Positions 11,397-22,029 of a DNA stretch of 64,000 nucleotides are shown here, piece by piece. The position numbers and the translations under genes were made by a program. The first letter of the stretch is position 1. Each line of letters starts with the position of its first letter. Under the pieces are notes generated by a model, which searched no databases, was not told the origin of the DNA, and was given only the letters and a program-made list of their open reading frames with translations. The stretch comes from Anisus vortex. Taxonomy: Eukaryota > Mollusca > Gastropoda > Planorbidae. The stretch covers positions 31,022,641 through 31,086,640 of the forward strand of contig OX421500.1 of assembly GCA_949126835.1 (NCBI GenBank), given 5' to 3'.

Positions 11397-11862
11397 TGTT
11401 AATCAGTATTTAAATTTACTTTTGGACCATAGTTAAGAAAACAAGAGTCCAATATTAAGCAATATCAAGTAGTCTTTGTGTATTTTTTAAAGTGTTATAA
11501 GAACAGAAAAAAATATATATAATCTAACTGTGAGTTTCTGTTTGTTATTACGAGAACTTTACATAATGCATTTATAAAACCTATAAACCTATATACATAA
11601 TGTAAAACTGTGTGTTGTGTAACTTTTCTAATAATAATTTTGATTTCTAAGTAATTATTTTTAATGCAAAGCCATTGTTACTTTTCATTCCACTGTTTTG
11701 TTTGCATTTCACAGTCATCTATCAAAGGTTATAAAAATTTTTTTTATAACATTTATTAACAAAAATACATTTTCTAGACCCTGCCAAATGCACTTAAATG
11801 AGGGCGCAGAATTTGTTTTCGCCTAGTGCGCCAAAAACCCTAGAGCCGGCCCTGCTCAAGAC

Positions 11863-11895
11863 ACGACTTTCTTAGCAGATCTATTGGGTATTTGA
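11863..11895. repeat. Orphan unit of the 36-bp minisatellite
   Basis: AGCAGATCTATTGGGT continues the array that ends at 9215. It shows that the hAT element inserted into the array. Confidence 0.85.
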
Positions 11896-12019
11896 GACCC
11901 TGCCTGTTTACTTCAGATGAAGTTAACTAGACTGTAACATAAAAATGTTTAAAGTACTTTTTAAAAAACAACAGCGTTATATCCGTATTGTATTTAATAT
12001 GTACAAAAATAAATGACTA

Positions 12020-12640
12020 ACTAATTTGCACTATTTAAACAATATATTTTTCTCCTTTAAGCTAGTTTCAATTGAACTATATGTATTCTTTTAAATATCT
12101 TAGATTAGTTAGCATTTGAAGAACATGTTTAGTGCTTCAAAATTTGTTTAAAATTGAACTATATTTTAGATAGCTTAAAGTCAGTTTCAATTTGAACAAT
12201 ATGTTTGGAAACTTCAAAGTTAGTTAAAATCTGAACCATAAATATGTTAAGATACTTTAAATTTAGTTAGGCTAACACTTTTTACTTTAATGTTTTATAT
12301 AGAATTATAGAACATTATGTTTAGGTACTAAATGTTATTTTTAATTTGAACATTATGTTTAGATACTTTAATGTTACTTTTAATTTGAACATTATGTTTA
12401 GGTACTTTAAATTTGAACGTTATATTTAGGTACTTTAAATTTGAACATTATATTTAGGTACTTTAAATTTGAACATTATGTTTAGGTACTTTAAATTTGA
12501 ACATTATATTTAGGTACTTTTAATTTGAACATTATGTTTAGGTACTTTAAATTTGAACATTATGTTCAGGTACCTTAATGTTTCTTTTAATTTGAAGGTA
12601 CTTTAATGTTGTTTTCAGTTTGAATATTATGTTTAGGTAC
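12020..12640. repeat. 27-bp AT-rich minisatellite
   Basis: Tandem AATTTGAACATTATGTTTAGG-like units, regular at about 12340-12570 and degenerate on the left. It lies just downstream of receptor gene 1. Confidence 0.85.
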
Positions 12641-12682
12641 TTCAAAGCTAGTCTCAAGTTAAAATAAATAAATTACACAACC

Positions 12683-12688
12683 TTTATT
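12683..12688 (-). promoter_or_regulatory. Polyadenylation signal, receptor gene 1
   Basis: Minus-strand AATAAA about 80 bp beyond the stop codon at 12767. Confidence 0.55.
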
Positions 12689-12766
12689 AAACCTTTTGTT
12701 TAAACGATACCATGTAATGTTTTTAAAAAATACATACGAAATACACAGTATTTTGTCTTTGATTAA

Positions 12767-15700
12767 CTAGCACGAATAGCTCGACACGTGATCAAAGCGA
12801 GTCTTTAAAAGTCTCTGTCTATTGAACGATTTACGTTTTCTAAACACGAATACCAGTAAAATGGAGACAGCGACGAATGCGATAACACCCAGGGTGATAC
12901 CAATAATACGACTCGTCTCCGCTGAACTGTTGTCGTCGCTGATAGTGGTGTTATTGTTGACCTTCGGCGTCGTTACCTCGGTAAAAGTCGTAACCATAGA
13001 GGAGGTCGTAACCTCGTTAAAGGTCGTAACCACTGAGGAGGTCGTAACCACGGTAAAGATCGTAAGTCCTGAGGGGGTCGTAACCTCTGAAAAGTTTGTA
13101 ACCCAAGTAGAGGTCGTAACCTGGGGAAAGGTCGTTAACCCAGAAGTCGTCGTAGGGCTAAGTTCAAGGATATACGATGTAGTTGGCGTGCTGTTCTGAA
13201 ATGATGCCTGTAGCACTGATATAGATGAAATCACACTCGACGAGTCATCGTTGTCGTGTTGCGCTGTTTGTGAAGTTGCATCATGCGCGGATGCAAAGTC
13301 GGGCGACGAGGTTCGGGTTAGTGATGCTGCTAATGTGGTGAACTGTGTTGTCTGTGAAATCTCAATTATTGTCACATGTGGAGAACTCTGAAAGTTAAGG
13401 TTTTCTGACGTTGAGATCGTGGTAGATGTATTCTGCTGTAGGCTTTCCGTTCCTCCGGTAGCGACAAAGGAGTTTACATCAAGAGTGCTCGTTGAAAGTG
13501 ATAAATCATAGATGATGCTACCGAAATAACTGTGAATTGTAGTAGATGATATGATTGTAGTTAAAGATGGTTGTTGTTGAGTTGATGTGAATGTTGTTGT
13601 AGCGCCTATTGTTGCACTATCTGGTGCAGTACTTGATAAAGCGCTTATCGTTGTACTATCTGGTGGTGTACTTGATCTAGCACCCGTTATTGTACTATCT
13701 GGTGTTTTACTTGATATAGTGCCCATTATTGTACTATCTGCTGCTGTACTTGATATAGTGCCCATGGTTTTACTATCTGATGTTGTACTTGATATATTGC
13801 CCATTATTGTACTATCTGGTGTTGTACTTGATATAGTGCCCATGGTTTTACTATCTGATGTTGTACTTGATATATTGCCCATTATTGTACTATCTGCTGC
13901 TGTACTTGATATAGTGCCCATTGTTGTACTATCTGGTGGTGTACTTGATCTAGCACCCGTTATTGTACTATCTGGTGTTGTACTTGATATAGTGCCCATG
14001 GTTTTACTATCTGATGTTGTACTTGATATATTGCCCATTATTGTACTATCTGCTGCTGTACTTGATATAGTGCCCATTGTTGTACTATCTGCTGCTGTAC
14101 TTGATATAGTGCCCATGGTTTTACTATCTGATGTTGTACTTGATATAGTGCCCATTGTTGTACTATCTGATGCTGTACTTGATATATTGCCCATGGTTGT
14201 ACTATCTGTTACTACACTTGATATAGTGCTCATTATTGTACTATCTGGTGCTGTACTTGATAAAGCACTTATGGTTGTACTATCTTGTGTTTTACTTGAT
14301 ATAGCACCCGTTGTTGTACTAAATTGTGTTGTACTTGATATAGTGCCCATGGTTGTACTATCTGCTGCTGTACTTGACATATTGCCCGTTATTGTACTAT
14401 CTGGTGTTTTACTTGATATAGTGCCAATTATTGTACTAACTGGTACTGTACTTGATATAGAACCCATTGTTGTACTATCTGCTGCTGTACTTGATATATT
14501 GCCCATTATTGTACTATCTTGTGCAGTACTTGTTATAGTGCTCATGGTTGTACTATCTGGTGCTACACTTGATATAGTGCTCATTATTGTACTATCTGGT
14601 GCTGTACTTGATGAAGCACTTATCGTTGTACTATCTGGAGGTGTACCTGATATAGCACCCGATATTGTACTATCTGTTGTTGTACTTGATATAGTGTTCA
14701 TTGTTGTACTATCTGCTGCTGTACTTGATATATTGCCCATTATTGTACTATCTTGTGCTGTACTTGATATAGTGCCCATGGTTGTACTATCTGGTGCTAC
14801 ACTTGATATAGTGCTTATTATTGTACTATCTGGTGCTGTACTTGATAAAGCGCTTATCGTTGTACTATCTGGTGCTGTACTTGATATAGCACCCGTTATT
14901 GTACTATCTTGTGCTTTACTTGATATAGCACCCGTTGTTGTACTATATTGTGTTTTACTTGATATAGTGCCCATGGTTGTACTAACTGGTGTTGTACTTG
15001 ATATAGTGCCCATTGTTGTACTATCTGCTGCTGTACTTGATATATTGCCCATTATTGTACTATCTTGTGCAGTACTTGTTATAGTGCTCATGGTTGTACT
15101 ATCTGGTGCTACACTTGATATAGTGCTCATTATTGTACTATCTGGTGCTGTACTTGATGAAGCACTTATCGTTGTACTATCTGGAGGTGTACCTGATATA
15201 GCACCCGATATTGTACTATCTGTTGTTGTACTTGATATAGTGCTCATTGTTGTACTATCTGCTGCTGTACTTGATATATTGCCCATTATTGTACTATCTT
15301 GTGCTGTACTTGATATAGTGCCCATGGTTGTACTATCTGGTGCTACACTTGATATAGTGCTTATTATTGTACTATCTGGTGCTGTACTTGATAAAGCGCT
15401 TATCGTTGTACTATCTTGTGCTGTACTTGATATAGCACCCGTTGTTGTAATATATTGTGTTTTACTTGATATAGTGCCCATGGTTGTACTAACTGGTGTT
15501 GTACTTGATATAGTGCCCATTGTTGTACTAACTGGTGTTGTACTTGATATAGTGCCCATTGTTGTACTATCTGCTGCTGTACTTGATATATTGCCCATTA
15601 TTGTACTATCTGCTGCTGTACTTGATATATTGCCCATTATTGTACTATCTGCTGCTGTACTTGATATAGTGCCCATTGTTGTGCTATCTGCTGCTGTACT

Positions 15701-17075
15701 TGATATATTGCCCATGGTTGTACTATCTGGTGCTACACTTGATATAGTGCTCATTATTGTACTATCTGGTGCTGTACTTGATAAAGTGCTTATCGTTGTA
15801 CTATCTGCTGCTGTACTTGATATAGTGCCCATTGTTGTTCTATCTGCTGCTGTACTTGATATATTGCCCATTATTGTACTATCTGTTGCTGTACTTGAAA
15901 TAGCACCCGTCGATGTACTTTCTGGTGCTGTACTGGAAATAGCACCCGTTGTTGTACTATCTGGTGCTGTACTTGAAATAGCACCCGTTGTTGTACTATC
16001 TGATAATGTCATTGATGTAGCTCTTATTGTTATACTATCTGGTGCTGTACTTGATATAATACTTATTGTTTTGCTATCTGATGATCTAATTGTTGTAGCA
16101 CCTTTAGTTGTAAAAGCTGATGTATTACTTGATAAAGCGCCCATTGTTGTACGATCCGCTGCTGCACTTGATAAAGCGCTCATTGTTGTGCTATCTGATA
16201 ATGTAATTGTTGTAGCACCTATTGTTGTATCCATAACTTTACTTTCTACCGTGGATATCTCGTTCACTGTTGCAGAAGTAGCTGTTGTTTTACCGGATGC
16301 AATAGTTGACTCGGTTGTAATATCCAATGATAAACTTTCAAGCTTTGTATCCATCGTATCCGTTCCGGTTGTAGATGCCGTTATGGTCGTCGTGGCTGTA
16401 GCTTCCCTTATTGAGGTTGCAGAACTTGGCCGTATGTACACGAATGTATCTGTAACAGCTTCCACTGATTCACTGACTGGGGTGCTGTAGACTGAGAGAT
16501 CCATGAAAGGAGATTGTGTCGTTGAACTTACTGTCCACGTTGAGGAACTATTAGCTGCTGACAAGAAATGTGTCGTAGTCGTAACACTTTCTTCAGTTCT
16601 GTTATCTATGGATGTATTTGCGAAAATCCCTATTGTTGTTGAGGTGTGTTCTATCTTCCCAGTCGTTTCATTTGTTTGAAAGACGTATTGAGTGGTGCTA
16701 CTAATTGCCCCAATGAAAGTAGTTGATACAGCATTGAAAGTGTATTCCGTCGATAAGAATGAAATGTGTGTAGACGAAAAGATATTTACTGAAATGAGAC
16801 TTGACGCTGGGCTGGAATTCGATCTACTTTCACCAAAGTACGAACTACTTGTTGTGGGGCTAATATCTTGACACATAGATACACTCACGACAGAACTGTT
16901 TTCAACGTTCACGCCTGACTCGACTATTCCGGTCCCGTTGTAGAACATCACTTTAAAATGTTCCGAGTCCGTTCCGTTCGAGAGCAGGCGAATGGAATGA
17001 CATTTTGCGGGAACGGTGTCGGCATCCTGTGGGATTTGGCTGACGGATAAAGGATAGCATAAAAGTTGTTGGTTG
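12767..17075 (-). CDS. Mucin-like single-pass receptor, exon 2 (receptor gene 1)
   Basis: I do not recognise a named family. With exon 1 (17990-18132) it gives about 1480 residues. The N-terminal part of this exon has three well-spaced cysteines (LLCYPLSV, PAKCHS, SMCQD) and N-glycosylation sites (NGT, NSS). Then come more than 1000 residues rich in Ser/Thr, mostly 13-residue repeats of the type SSTAPDSTTMGTI, expected to be an O-glycosylated stalk. A second series of TTF(T/S)EVTT repeats follows, then a membrane helix (GITLGVIAFVAVSILLVFVF) and a short basic tail without tyrosine motifs except a final SSYSC. The acceptor ACTAG/C at 17075 fits the phase-2 donor of exon 1. The frame is open up to 17140, but that extra part is minisatellite and reaches stops in every earlier copy. 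A surface-exposed mucin or pattern receptor is inferred, not shown. Confidence 0.8.
13600..16230 (-). repeat. Coding 39-bp minisatellite (mucin stalk)
   Basis: About 67 in-frame 39-bp units encode the 13-residue Ser/Thr repeat. Blocks of several units recur as higher-order repeats (for example about 14516-14860 and about 15056-15400 are nearly the same), so unequal exchange has been active. The opposite strand is also open for 967 codons because of this periodicity. Confidence 0.92.
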
Positions 17076-17095
17076 CTAGTGTCTGATGGCGCGAA

Positions 17096-17676
17096 ACATT
17101 TGATGAACTTAGAGTATGGCGGCGTCGTGTCTACAAACATTTGATGAACTTAGAGTATGGCGGCGTCGTGTCTACAAACATTTGATGAACTTAGAGTATG
17201 GCGGCGTCGTGTCTACAAACATTTGATGAACTTAGAGTATGGCGGCGTCGTGTCTACAAACATTTGATGAACTTAGAGTATGGCGGCGTCGTGTCTACAA
17301 ACATTTGATGAACTTAGAGTATGGCGGCGTCGTGTCTACAAACATTTGATGAACTTAGAGTATGGCGGCGTCGTGTCTACAAACATTTGATGAACTTAGA
17401 GTATGGCGGCGTCGTGTCTACAAACATTTGATGAACTTAGAGTATGGCGGCGTCGTGTCTACAAACATTTGATGAACTTAGAGTATGGCGGCGTCGTGTC
17501 TACAAACATTTGATGAACTTAGAGTATGGCGGCGTCGTGTCTACAAACATTTGATGAACTTAGAGTATGGCGGCGTCGTGTCTACAAACATTTGATGAAC
17601 TTAGAGTATGGCGGCGTCGTGTCTACAAACATTTGATGAACTTAGAGTATGGCGGCGTCGTGTCTGCAAACATTTG
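17096..17676. repeat. 41-bp minisatellite at the intron 1/exon 2 border of receptor gene 1
   Basis: Fourteen nearly identical 41-bp units plus a partial one. On the minus strand each unit carries a potential 3' splice site, TTTGTAG/ACACG; the outermost copy reads TTTGCAG/ACACG. The unit is not a multiple of three, and each earlier copy brings a stop (TAA or TAG) in the frame leading into exon 2. The array is therefore best read as intronic sequence abutting the exon. Confidence 0.9.
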
Positions 17677-17790
17677 GCCAGAGAGTTCAATGTTCACAAC
17701 TGGTAGCAATTTCTCGTTGCCTTCATTTATTTTAATAGCACAGTAAAAGGCTGTCTGGTTAAAGCACTCCAGTAATCTATAATTAAAAGG

Positions 17791-17792
<2 letters not shown>

Positions 17793-17828
<36 letters not shown>
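17793..17828. repeat. (TA)n microsatellite in intron 1
   Basis: Uninterrupted AT alternation of about 36 bp in the first intron of receptor gene 1. Confidence 0.9.
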
Positions 17829-17835
<7 letters not shown>

Positions 17836-17989
17836 TATAGATTAAATAGTATGTCATGCATGTTTTTAAAGTTAATAAAAAAGTTCTTTTTTTCTTTATC
17901 AATGAAACGTGATATTTATTAAGCCTAACTATCATCTCCCATGTAATGAAAGAGACTATTACTATTACCAAATTTTAATTGTATCTTAC

Positions 17990-18132
17990 TTTTTGATGTT
18001 TTGCTGGTCAAAGACTAAGCTGTAACCATGTACACTAAAGGTGATGGCGTGGTTCGTTGAGAGTCCTGGCCGTAGACTGACAATAAGGACACAGACACTC
18101 AGGATGATATCAGCGCGTTTCCATAACACCAT
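17990..18132 (-). CDS. Receptor gene 1, exon 1 (signal peptide)
   Basis: The ATG at 18132 starts MVLWKRAD followed by a hydrophobic core (IILSVCVLIVSL) and a likely cleavage region, then about 20 mature residues. The exon ends in a run of A before GTAAGA (donor at 17989), leaving two bases of the last codon (phase 2). The same phase is used by the other two receptors. The frame is open up to 18186, but TACTTTTCAG directly before the chosen ATG looks like a splice acceptor, so a 5' untranslated exon may lie upstream. Confidence 0.65.
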
Positions 18133-18196
18133 CTGAAAAGTATGAGTCGACATTACATAACTGTTGTCATACTGCTGGCAAAACATGAAATATACA

Positions 18197-18912
18197 TACT
18201 CTTTTATCTTTTTTATCTATCTTATCTATCTTATCTATCTTATCTATCTTATCTATCTTATCTATCTTATCTATCTTATCTATCTTATCTATCTTATCTA
18301 TCTTATCTATCTTATCTATCTTATCTATCTTATCTATCTTATCTATCTTATCTATCTATCGTATCTATCGTATCTATCGTATCTATCGTATCTATCGTAT
18401 CTATCGTATCTATCGTATCTATCGTATCTATCGTATCTATCGTATCTATCGTATCTATCTTATCTATCTTATCTATTTTATGTATCTTATGTATCTTATC
18501 TATCTTATCTATCTTATCTATCTTATCTATCTTATCTATCTTATCTATCTTATCTATCTTATCTATCTTATCTATCTTATCTATCTATCTTATCTATCTT
18601 ATCTATCTTATCTATCGTATCTATCGTATCTATCGTATCTATCGTATCTATCGTATCTATCGTATCTATCGTATCTATCGTATCTATCGTATCTATCGTA
18701 TCTATCTTATCTATCTTATCTATCTTATCTATCTTATCTATCTTATCTATCGTATCTATCGTATCTATCGTATCTATCGTATCTATCGTATCTATCGTAT
18801 CTATCGTATCTATCTTATCTATCTTATCTATCTTATCTATCTTATCTATCTTATCTATCGTATCTATCTTATCTATCTTATCTATCTTATCTATCTTATC
18901 TATCTTGTATTC
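18197..18912. repeat. 9-bp array of CTTATCTAT and CGTATCTAT units
   Basis: About 78 units arranged in alternating homogeneous blocks of the two types. Each CTTATCTAT unit carries AGATAA on the minus strand, a consensus GATA-factor site; the CGTATCTAT type destroys it. The array begins 65 bp upstream of the exon 1 ATG of receptor gene 1, in its promoter or 5' intron. Long Tyr/Leu/Ser open frames here are repeat artefacts. Confidence 0.92.
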
Positions 18913-19029
18913 TATTTTAAAAGTTATCTATGAAACCTTTTTTTCTGTCTTAGCTGTCTTATTTGTCTTATTTATTTTATCTATTTTATCTATTTTATCG
19001 TTTTTATCTATTTTATCTATTTTATCTGT

Positions 19030-19689
19030 TTAAACTTGTTTATTTATCTTATCCATCTTATCTTTCTTATCGATCAATTGATGCTTTAAACATTGAAACC
19101 ATCAAAGAGAACATTTTTACGGATTAAAATGTGTATATGTCATTTTTAGGTGTGACTATCCGTCCGTATATCTATAGAGTCTATCTATCAATCTATTTTA
19201 TCCATCTGTCTATACATCTTTATATCTAGTTATCAAACAATCAATCTATCTGTCTATTTAACCATGCGCCTGTCTATCTTACGGTCTCTCGCTCTCTCCC
19301 CCTCTCCCCCTTTCTCTCTTTCCCCTCTCTCTCTCTCAATATGCTTGTGTATCTATCTCTATCCATCTATCTCTATCTATCTCTATCTATCTATCTCTAG
19401 GCTACCTCTCTCTATCTATGTATCTATCTATTTATCTATCAATCTATCTCTTTCTATTCATCTCTAGGCTATCTTTCTATCTCTATTTCCCTCTCTCTCG
19501 CTCTCTCTATCTATCTATCCACCTATTTATCTATCAATCCATCTATCTATCTATCTATCTATCTCTATCTATCTATCTATCTATCTATCTCTATCTATAT
19601 ATCTATATCTATCTCTATATTTTCTATCTATCTATCTGTCTATCTATTTATCAATATATCTATTTATCTATCTATATATCAATCAATAA

Positions 19690-19723
<34 letters not shown>

Positions 19724-19744
19724 TTATCTATCTATCTAACTATA
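19030..19744. repeat. Compound (CTAT)n/(CT)n microsatellite region
   Basis: Imperfect CTAT, CTCT and CTGT arrays with interruptions, best at 19535-19740. The long Ser/Tyr/Leu/Ile open frames are artefacts of the repeat. Confidence 0.9.
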
Positions 19745-19860
19745 GAGAGTACAGCTGGTCCTGCAGTTAGAATTCCTGATTTTCAACACGACGACCTGTG
19801 AAGAGGTTTGGGCAAAAGGTGTAATAATCTTCTGTATAGAAACACAAATAAAGTATCTGT
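19745..19860 (+). mobile_element. Degraded SINE with LINE-like tail
   Basis: CAGCTGGTCCTGCAGTTAGAA resembles the head of the SINE at 11213. AATAATCTTCTGTATAGAA matches the shared SINE/LINE tail. Confidence 0.55.
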
Positions 19861-19902
19861 CCATCCTTCTATCTATTATATATATATCTGACTCTTACTC
19901 TC

Positions 19903-20143
19903 ACTCTGTATGCGTAAATAACTTTCTATGACTTAAAATCTTGTTCTTACCTTCGCTATCAAGAAACTGCTCCAATCATATTCCTAGAGATGCACAAACT
20001 CTTCTAAAACAATCTGCCCATTTGTTTTGTAAAAGTATATCTACATGGACATCCTCATCCATTTTTCCCACGGCTCCAATTTCCACAGACAATAACTGCA
20101 TAACATTAGCATATCTCAGACTTAGAGACGAATCTGATAGCAT
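19903..20143 (-). pseudogene. Possible broken exon of unknown protein
   Basis: From 20143 the minus strand reads 55 codons of protein-like sequence (LRYANVMQLL, then QNKWADCFRRVC) to a TGA at 19976-19978. The same frame then continues with LEQFLDSEGKNKIL to about 19903. A stop also precedes the first ATG. The composition looks more like coding than the surroundings, but I recognise no family; chance or an old transposon piece are equally possible. Confidence 0.25.
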
Positions 20144-20439
20144 TCAATGAGACGAGCTGTTTACGACTAGAGCAACACAATTTTAGAATCCAATTCGCTG
20201 CTTGGTTGACTTTGACACAGCATGCATTCTTTGACACTTCGCTCTATATTTACAACTGAATCACTTCTTTTCCCTTTCTTTAATATTGTTCACTGCGTAT
20301 ACTTTGACTCCATACATTTGATTTACTTGAAAGAACACTAGCTACGTGTGTTTTGAATGCGTGTATTGGATATCAGTAGAGAAACGTACTTTTGTTTGGT
20401 TGTGTATATAATACAAAATACTGTAAAACATTTAATTAG

Positions 20440-20510
20440 TTATCTTATTTTATATATTACAGACGCTTCTTATATAAAGAAGATTATTGCGTCCTACCTG
20501 TACTAAAGTA
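20440..20510 (-). mobile_element. Short copy of the recurrent LINE 3' end
   Basis: TTACAGACGCTTCTTATATAA followed by GATTATTGCGTCCTAC corresponds to the last 70 bp of the LINE fragments at 38405 and 42100. Confidence 0.65.
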
Positions 20511-21292
20511 TTTTTTCTGAAATCTTGGGAACCACCAGCTTAATCTATATGCACAAAGTAGTCTGTGTGTGTTTAACCAATGAAATTGGTTTATTTAAAG
20601 ACACTTGACCTTATTGTCTCATATCTTACTTTTATGATCCTTTATTGACACGTGGTTTCCCTAGTATATTATAAAATAAATCTAGAACTAAATTGGAAAA
20701 TATACTAAAGCTCCTAGTGTTGTTATAATAGTATATAAGAGATAGACAAAGAAATACGGGAAGAGAAATAATAAGGAAATGAAAATAGAGAGATGATGGA
20801 CAGAGATGGGTGGATAAATGGATAAATAGATGGATACATTGTCGGATGGATGAGTGTAAAGATATAAGTGAGGTGAAGTGATACAGGTAAAAATACTTTA
20901 ATTTAAAAACATTCCAGTAACAAATGTTAAAAAAAACAAAGTGATCATAATACATCATTATTTTAATAGTGTCTAGGACAGTGTAGGAAATACAAATCAA
21001 TAAATTAATAAAATGTCCAGAAAGTCTTAGGGATAAAACAATTTTTCACGCAAGTACAAATTCAAATAAACTCTCTTTCCAAAAGATATTAGGACGTGGA
21101 ATGTTTTGCCTATGGAAAAAAACAAAACAAGACGAAAACAAACACTGCAACAAATATAATTTTAGTTTGAAGTGAATGTTTAGCATGTTCTTGAATCTTG
21201 ATTGAAAGACACCGACCACTTCGTCTAGATCATCTGATGTAGCTGTCGTGTAGTGGCTGCGCATGGTCCTGAAGGATTTTATCAATCATAGA
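20511..21292. other. No gene seen
   Basis: Minus-strand open frames at 20632-21000 and 21046-21285 have no domain, signal peptide with splice donor, or repeat support. A degenerate GGAT-rich patch lies at 20795-20855. Confidence 0.4.
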
Positions 21293-21600
21293 TTAAAACT
21301 CAGATGGTACGGGCGTGTGGCAAGATCCGAAGGCCTGGCAAAAGAAAAGAACCCTGCAGGACGTAGTGCAGGGTGGAAGAAAGAGAGGCAGGCAGAAGAG
21401 ACGATGGGAGGATGACATCAAGGGTGGACCGGCTTGCGGATTCCCAGAGGGCGGCGCTGGACCGAGACGCAAGGCATACAGTCGTCCAACAGTCAAACAA
21501 TGGTGCTCCGATGACCCTCACTCGGGTTATGGGATAGGTGAAGGTGAAGGTGAGATTAACCTTGAGTTAAATCTGCAAAAGATGATAGTTGTGTCTTTGT
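21293..21600 (+). mobile_element. Non-LTR retrotransposon C-terminal fragment
   Basis: Across small frame changes it encodes RWYGRVARS, then TLQDVVQGGRKRGRQKRRW and DDIKGWTG. This is the classic end of ORF2 in RTE/Jockey-like animal elements, followed by a GGTGAA repeat tail. The fragment at 50733-51015 has the matching end (GRQRR, then the REWTG motif). Confidence 0.8.
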
Positions 21601-21789
21601 TGTACAAGATGCCTGAAGATTATTCGGGCTTAAAGATTAGGTGTACTTTTTCTAGAAGTTGATAAAAATTTTCTAACATAAGATGGCATCTTCTGTGCTT
21701 TTTGCTTATTGGTGGTGGTATGGGTCAAGGGTTGTTTTGTACCTCAATTAATAAACGTCTAAGAATAACTTCCTCGAAAAATTTCATTA

Positions 21790-22020
21790 TAATAGTTGCA
21801 GGAGCGATGTAACGCACACAAAGACATTTATTACTAGATGAATTAGACACACTGTGGCGCGTCTATTTGTACACAATAACCTTTTCACAGGGGAAATAAG
21901 TCTATTGTTACACGTCCATTCGCACAAAGTTACCGTCTTTGAGACGGAGTAGAAATTTTGTGGCGCGTCTATTCGCACACGATCACCGTATTGGAAATAG
22001 TGGCAGTGTGTTATCACTTT
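21790..22020 (-). other. 3' flank of receptor gene 2 with degenerate repeats and AATAAA
   Basis: Several variants of GCGTCTATTCGCACAC recur about every 60-70 bp. A minus-strand AATAAA lies at 21827-21832, about 200 bp beyond the stop, and could end the transcript. Confidence 0.5.
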
Positions 22021-22029
22021 TGTCTATTC

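Larger units (their letters stand above)
9216..11854 (+). mobile_element. hAT DNA transposon, degraded, ZMYM1-like type
   Basis: The ends are an 11-bp perfect inverted repeat (CAGGGCCGGCT at the left, AGCCGGCCCTG at the right). They are flanked by an 8-bp target duplication with one mismatch (CTCATGAC / CTCAAGAC). An 8-bp duplication with CAG...CTG ends is the hAT signature. The element landed in the 36-bp minisatellite. It carries a broken transposase (9970-11205), two nested miniature hAT elements and a SINE. The N-terminal zinc-finger part expected in this transposase group is absent, so it is neither complete nor autonomous. Confidence 0.9.

Noticed and set aside
13587..16490. 967-codon open frame on the plus strand
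   Set aside because: It lies opposite the 39-bp coding minisatellite, whose period keeps both strands open. The minus strand has signal peptide, cysteines, stalk and membrane helix; the plus product is a monotonous Val/Leu/Ile repeat without start context.
17076..17140. ATG at 17140 as the true start of receptor gene 1
   Set aside because: It lies inside the 41-bp minisatellite and gives no signal peptide. The exon at 17990-18132 supplies one and joins in phase at 17075.
18142..19033. 263- to 289-codon Ser/Tyr/Leu/Ile frames
   Set aside because: Pure microsatellite translation in several overlapping frames.
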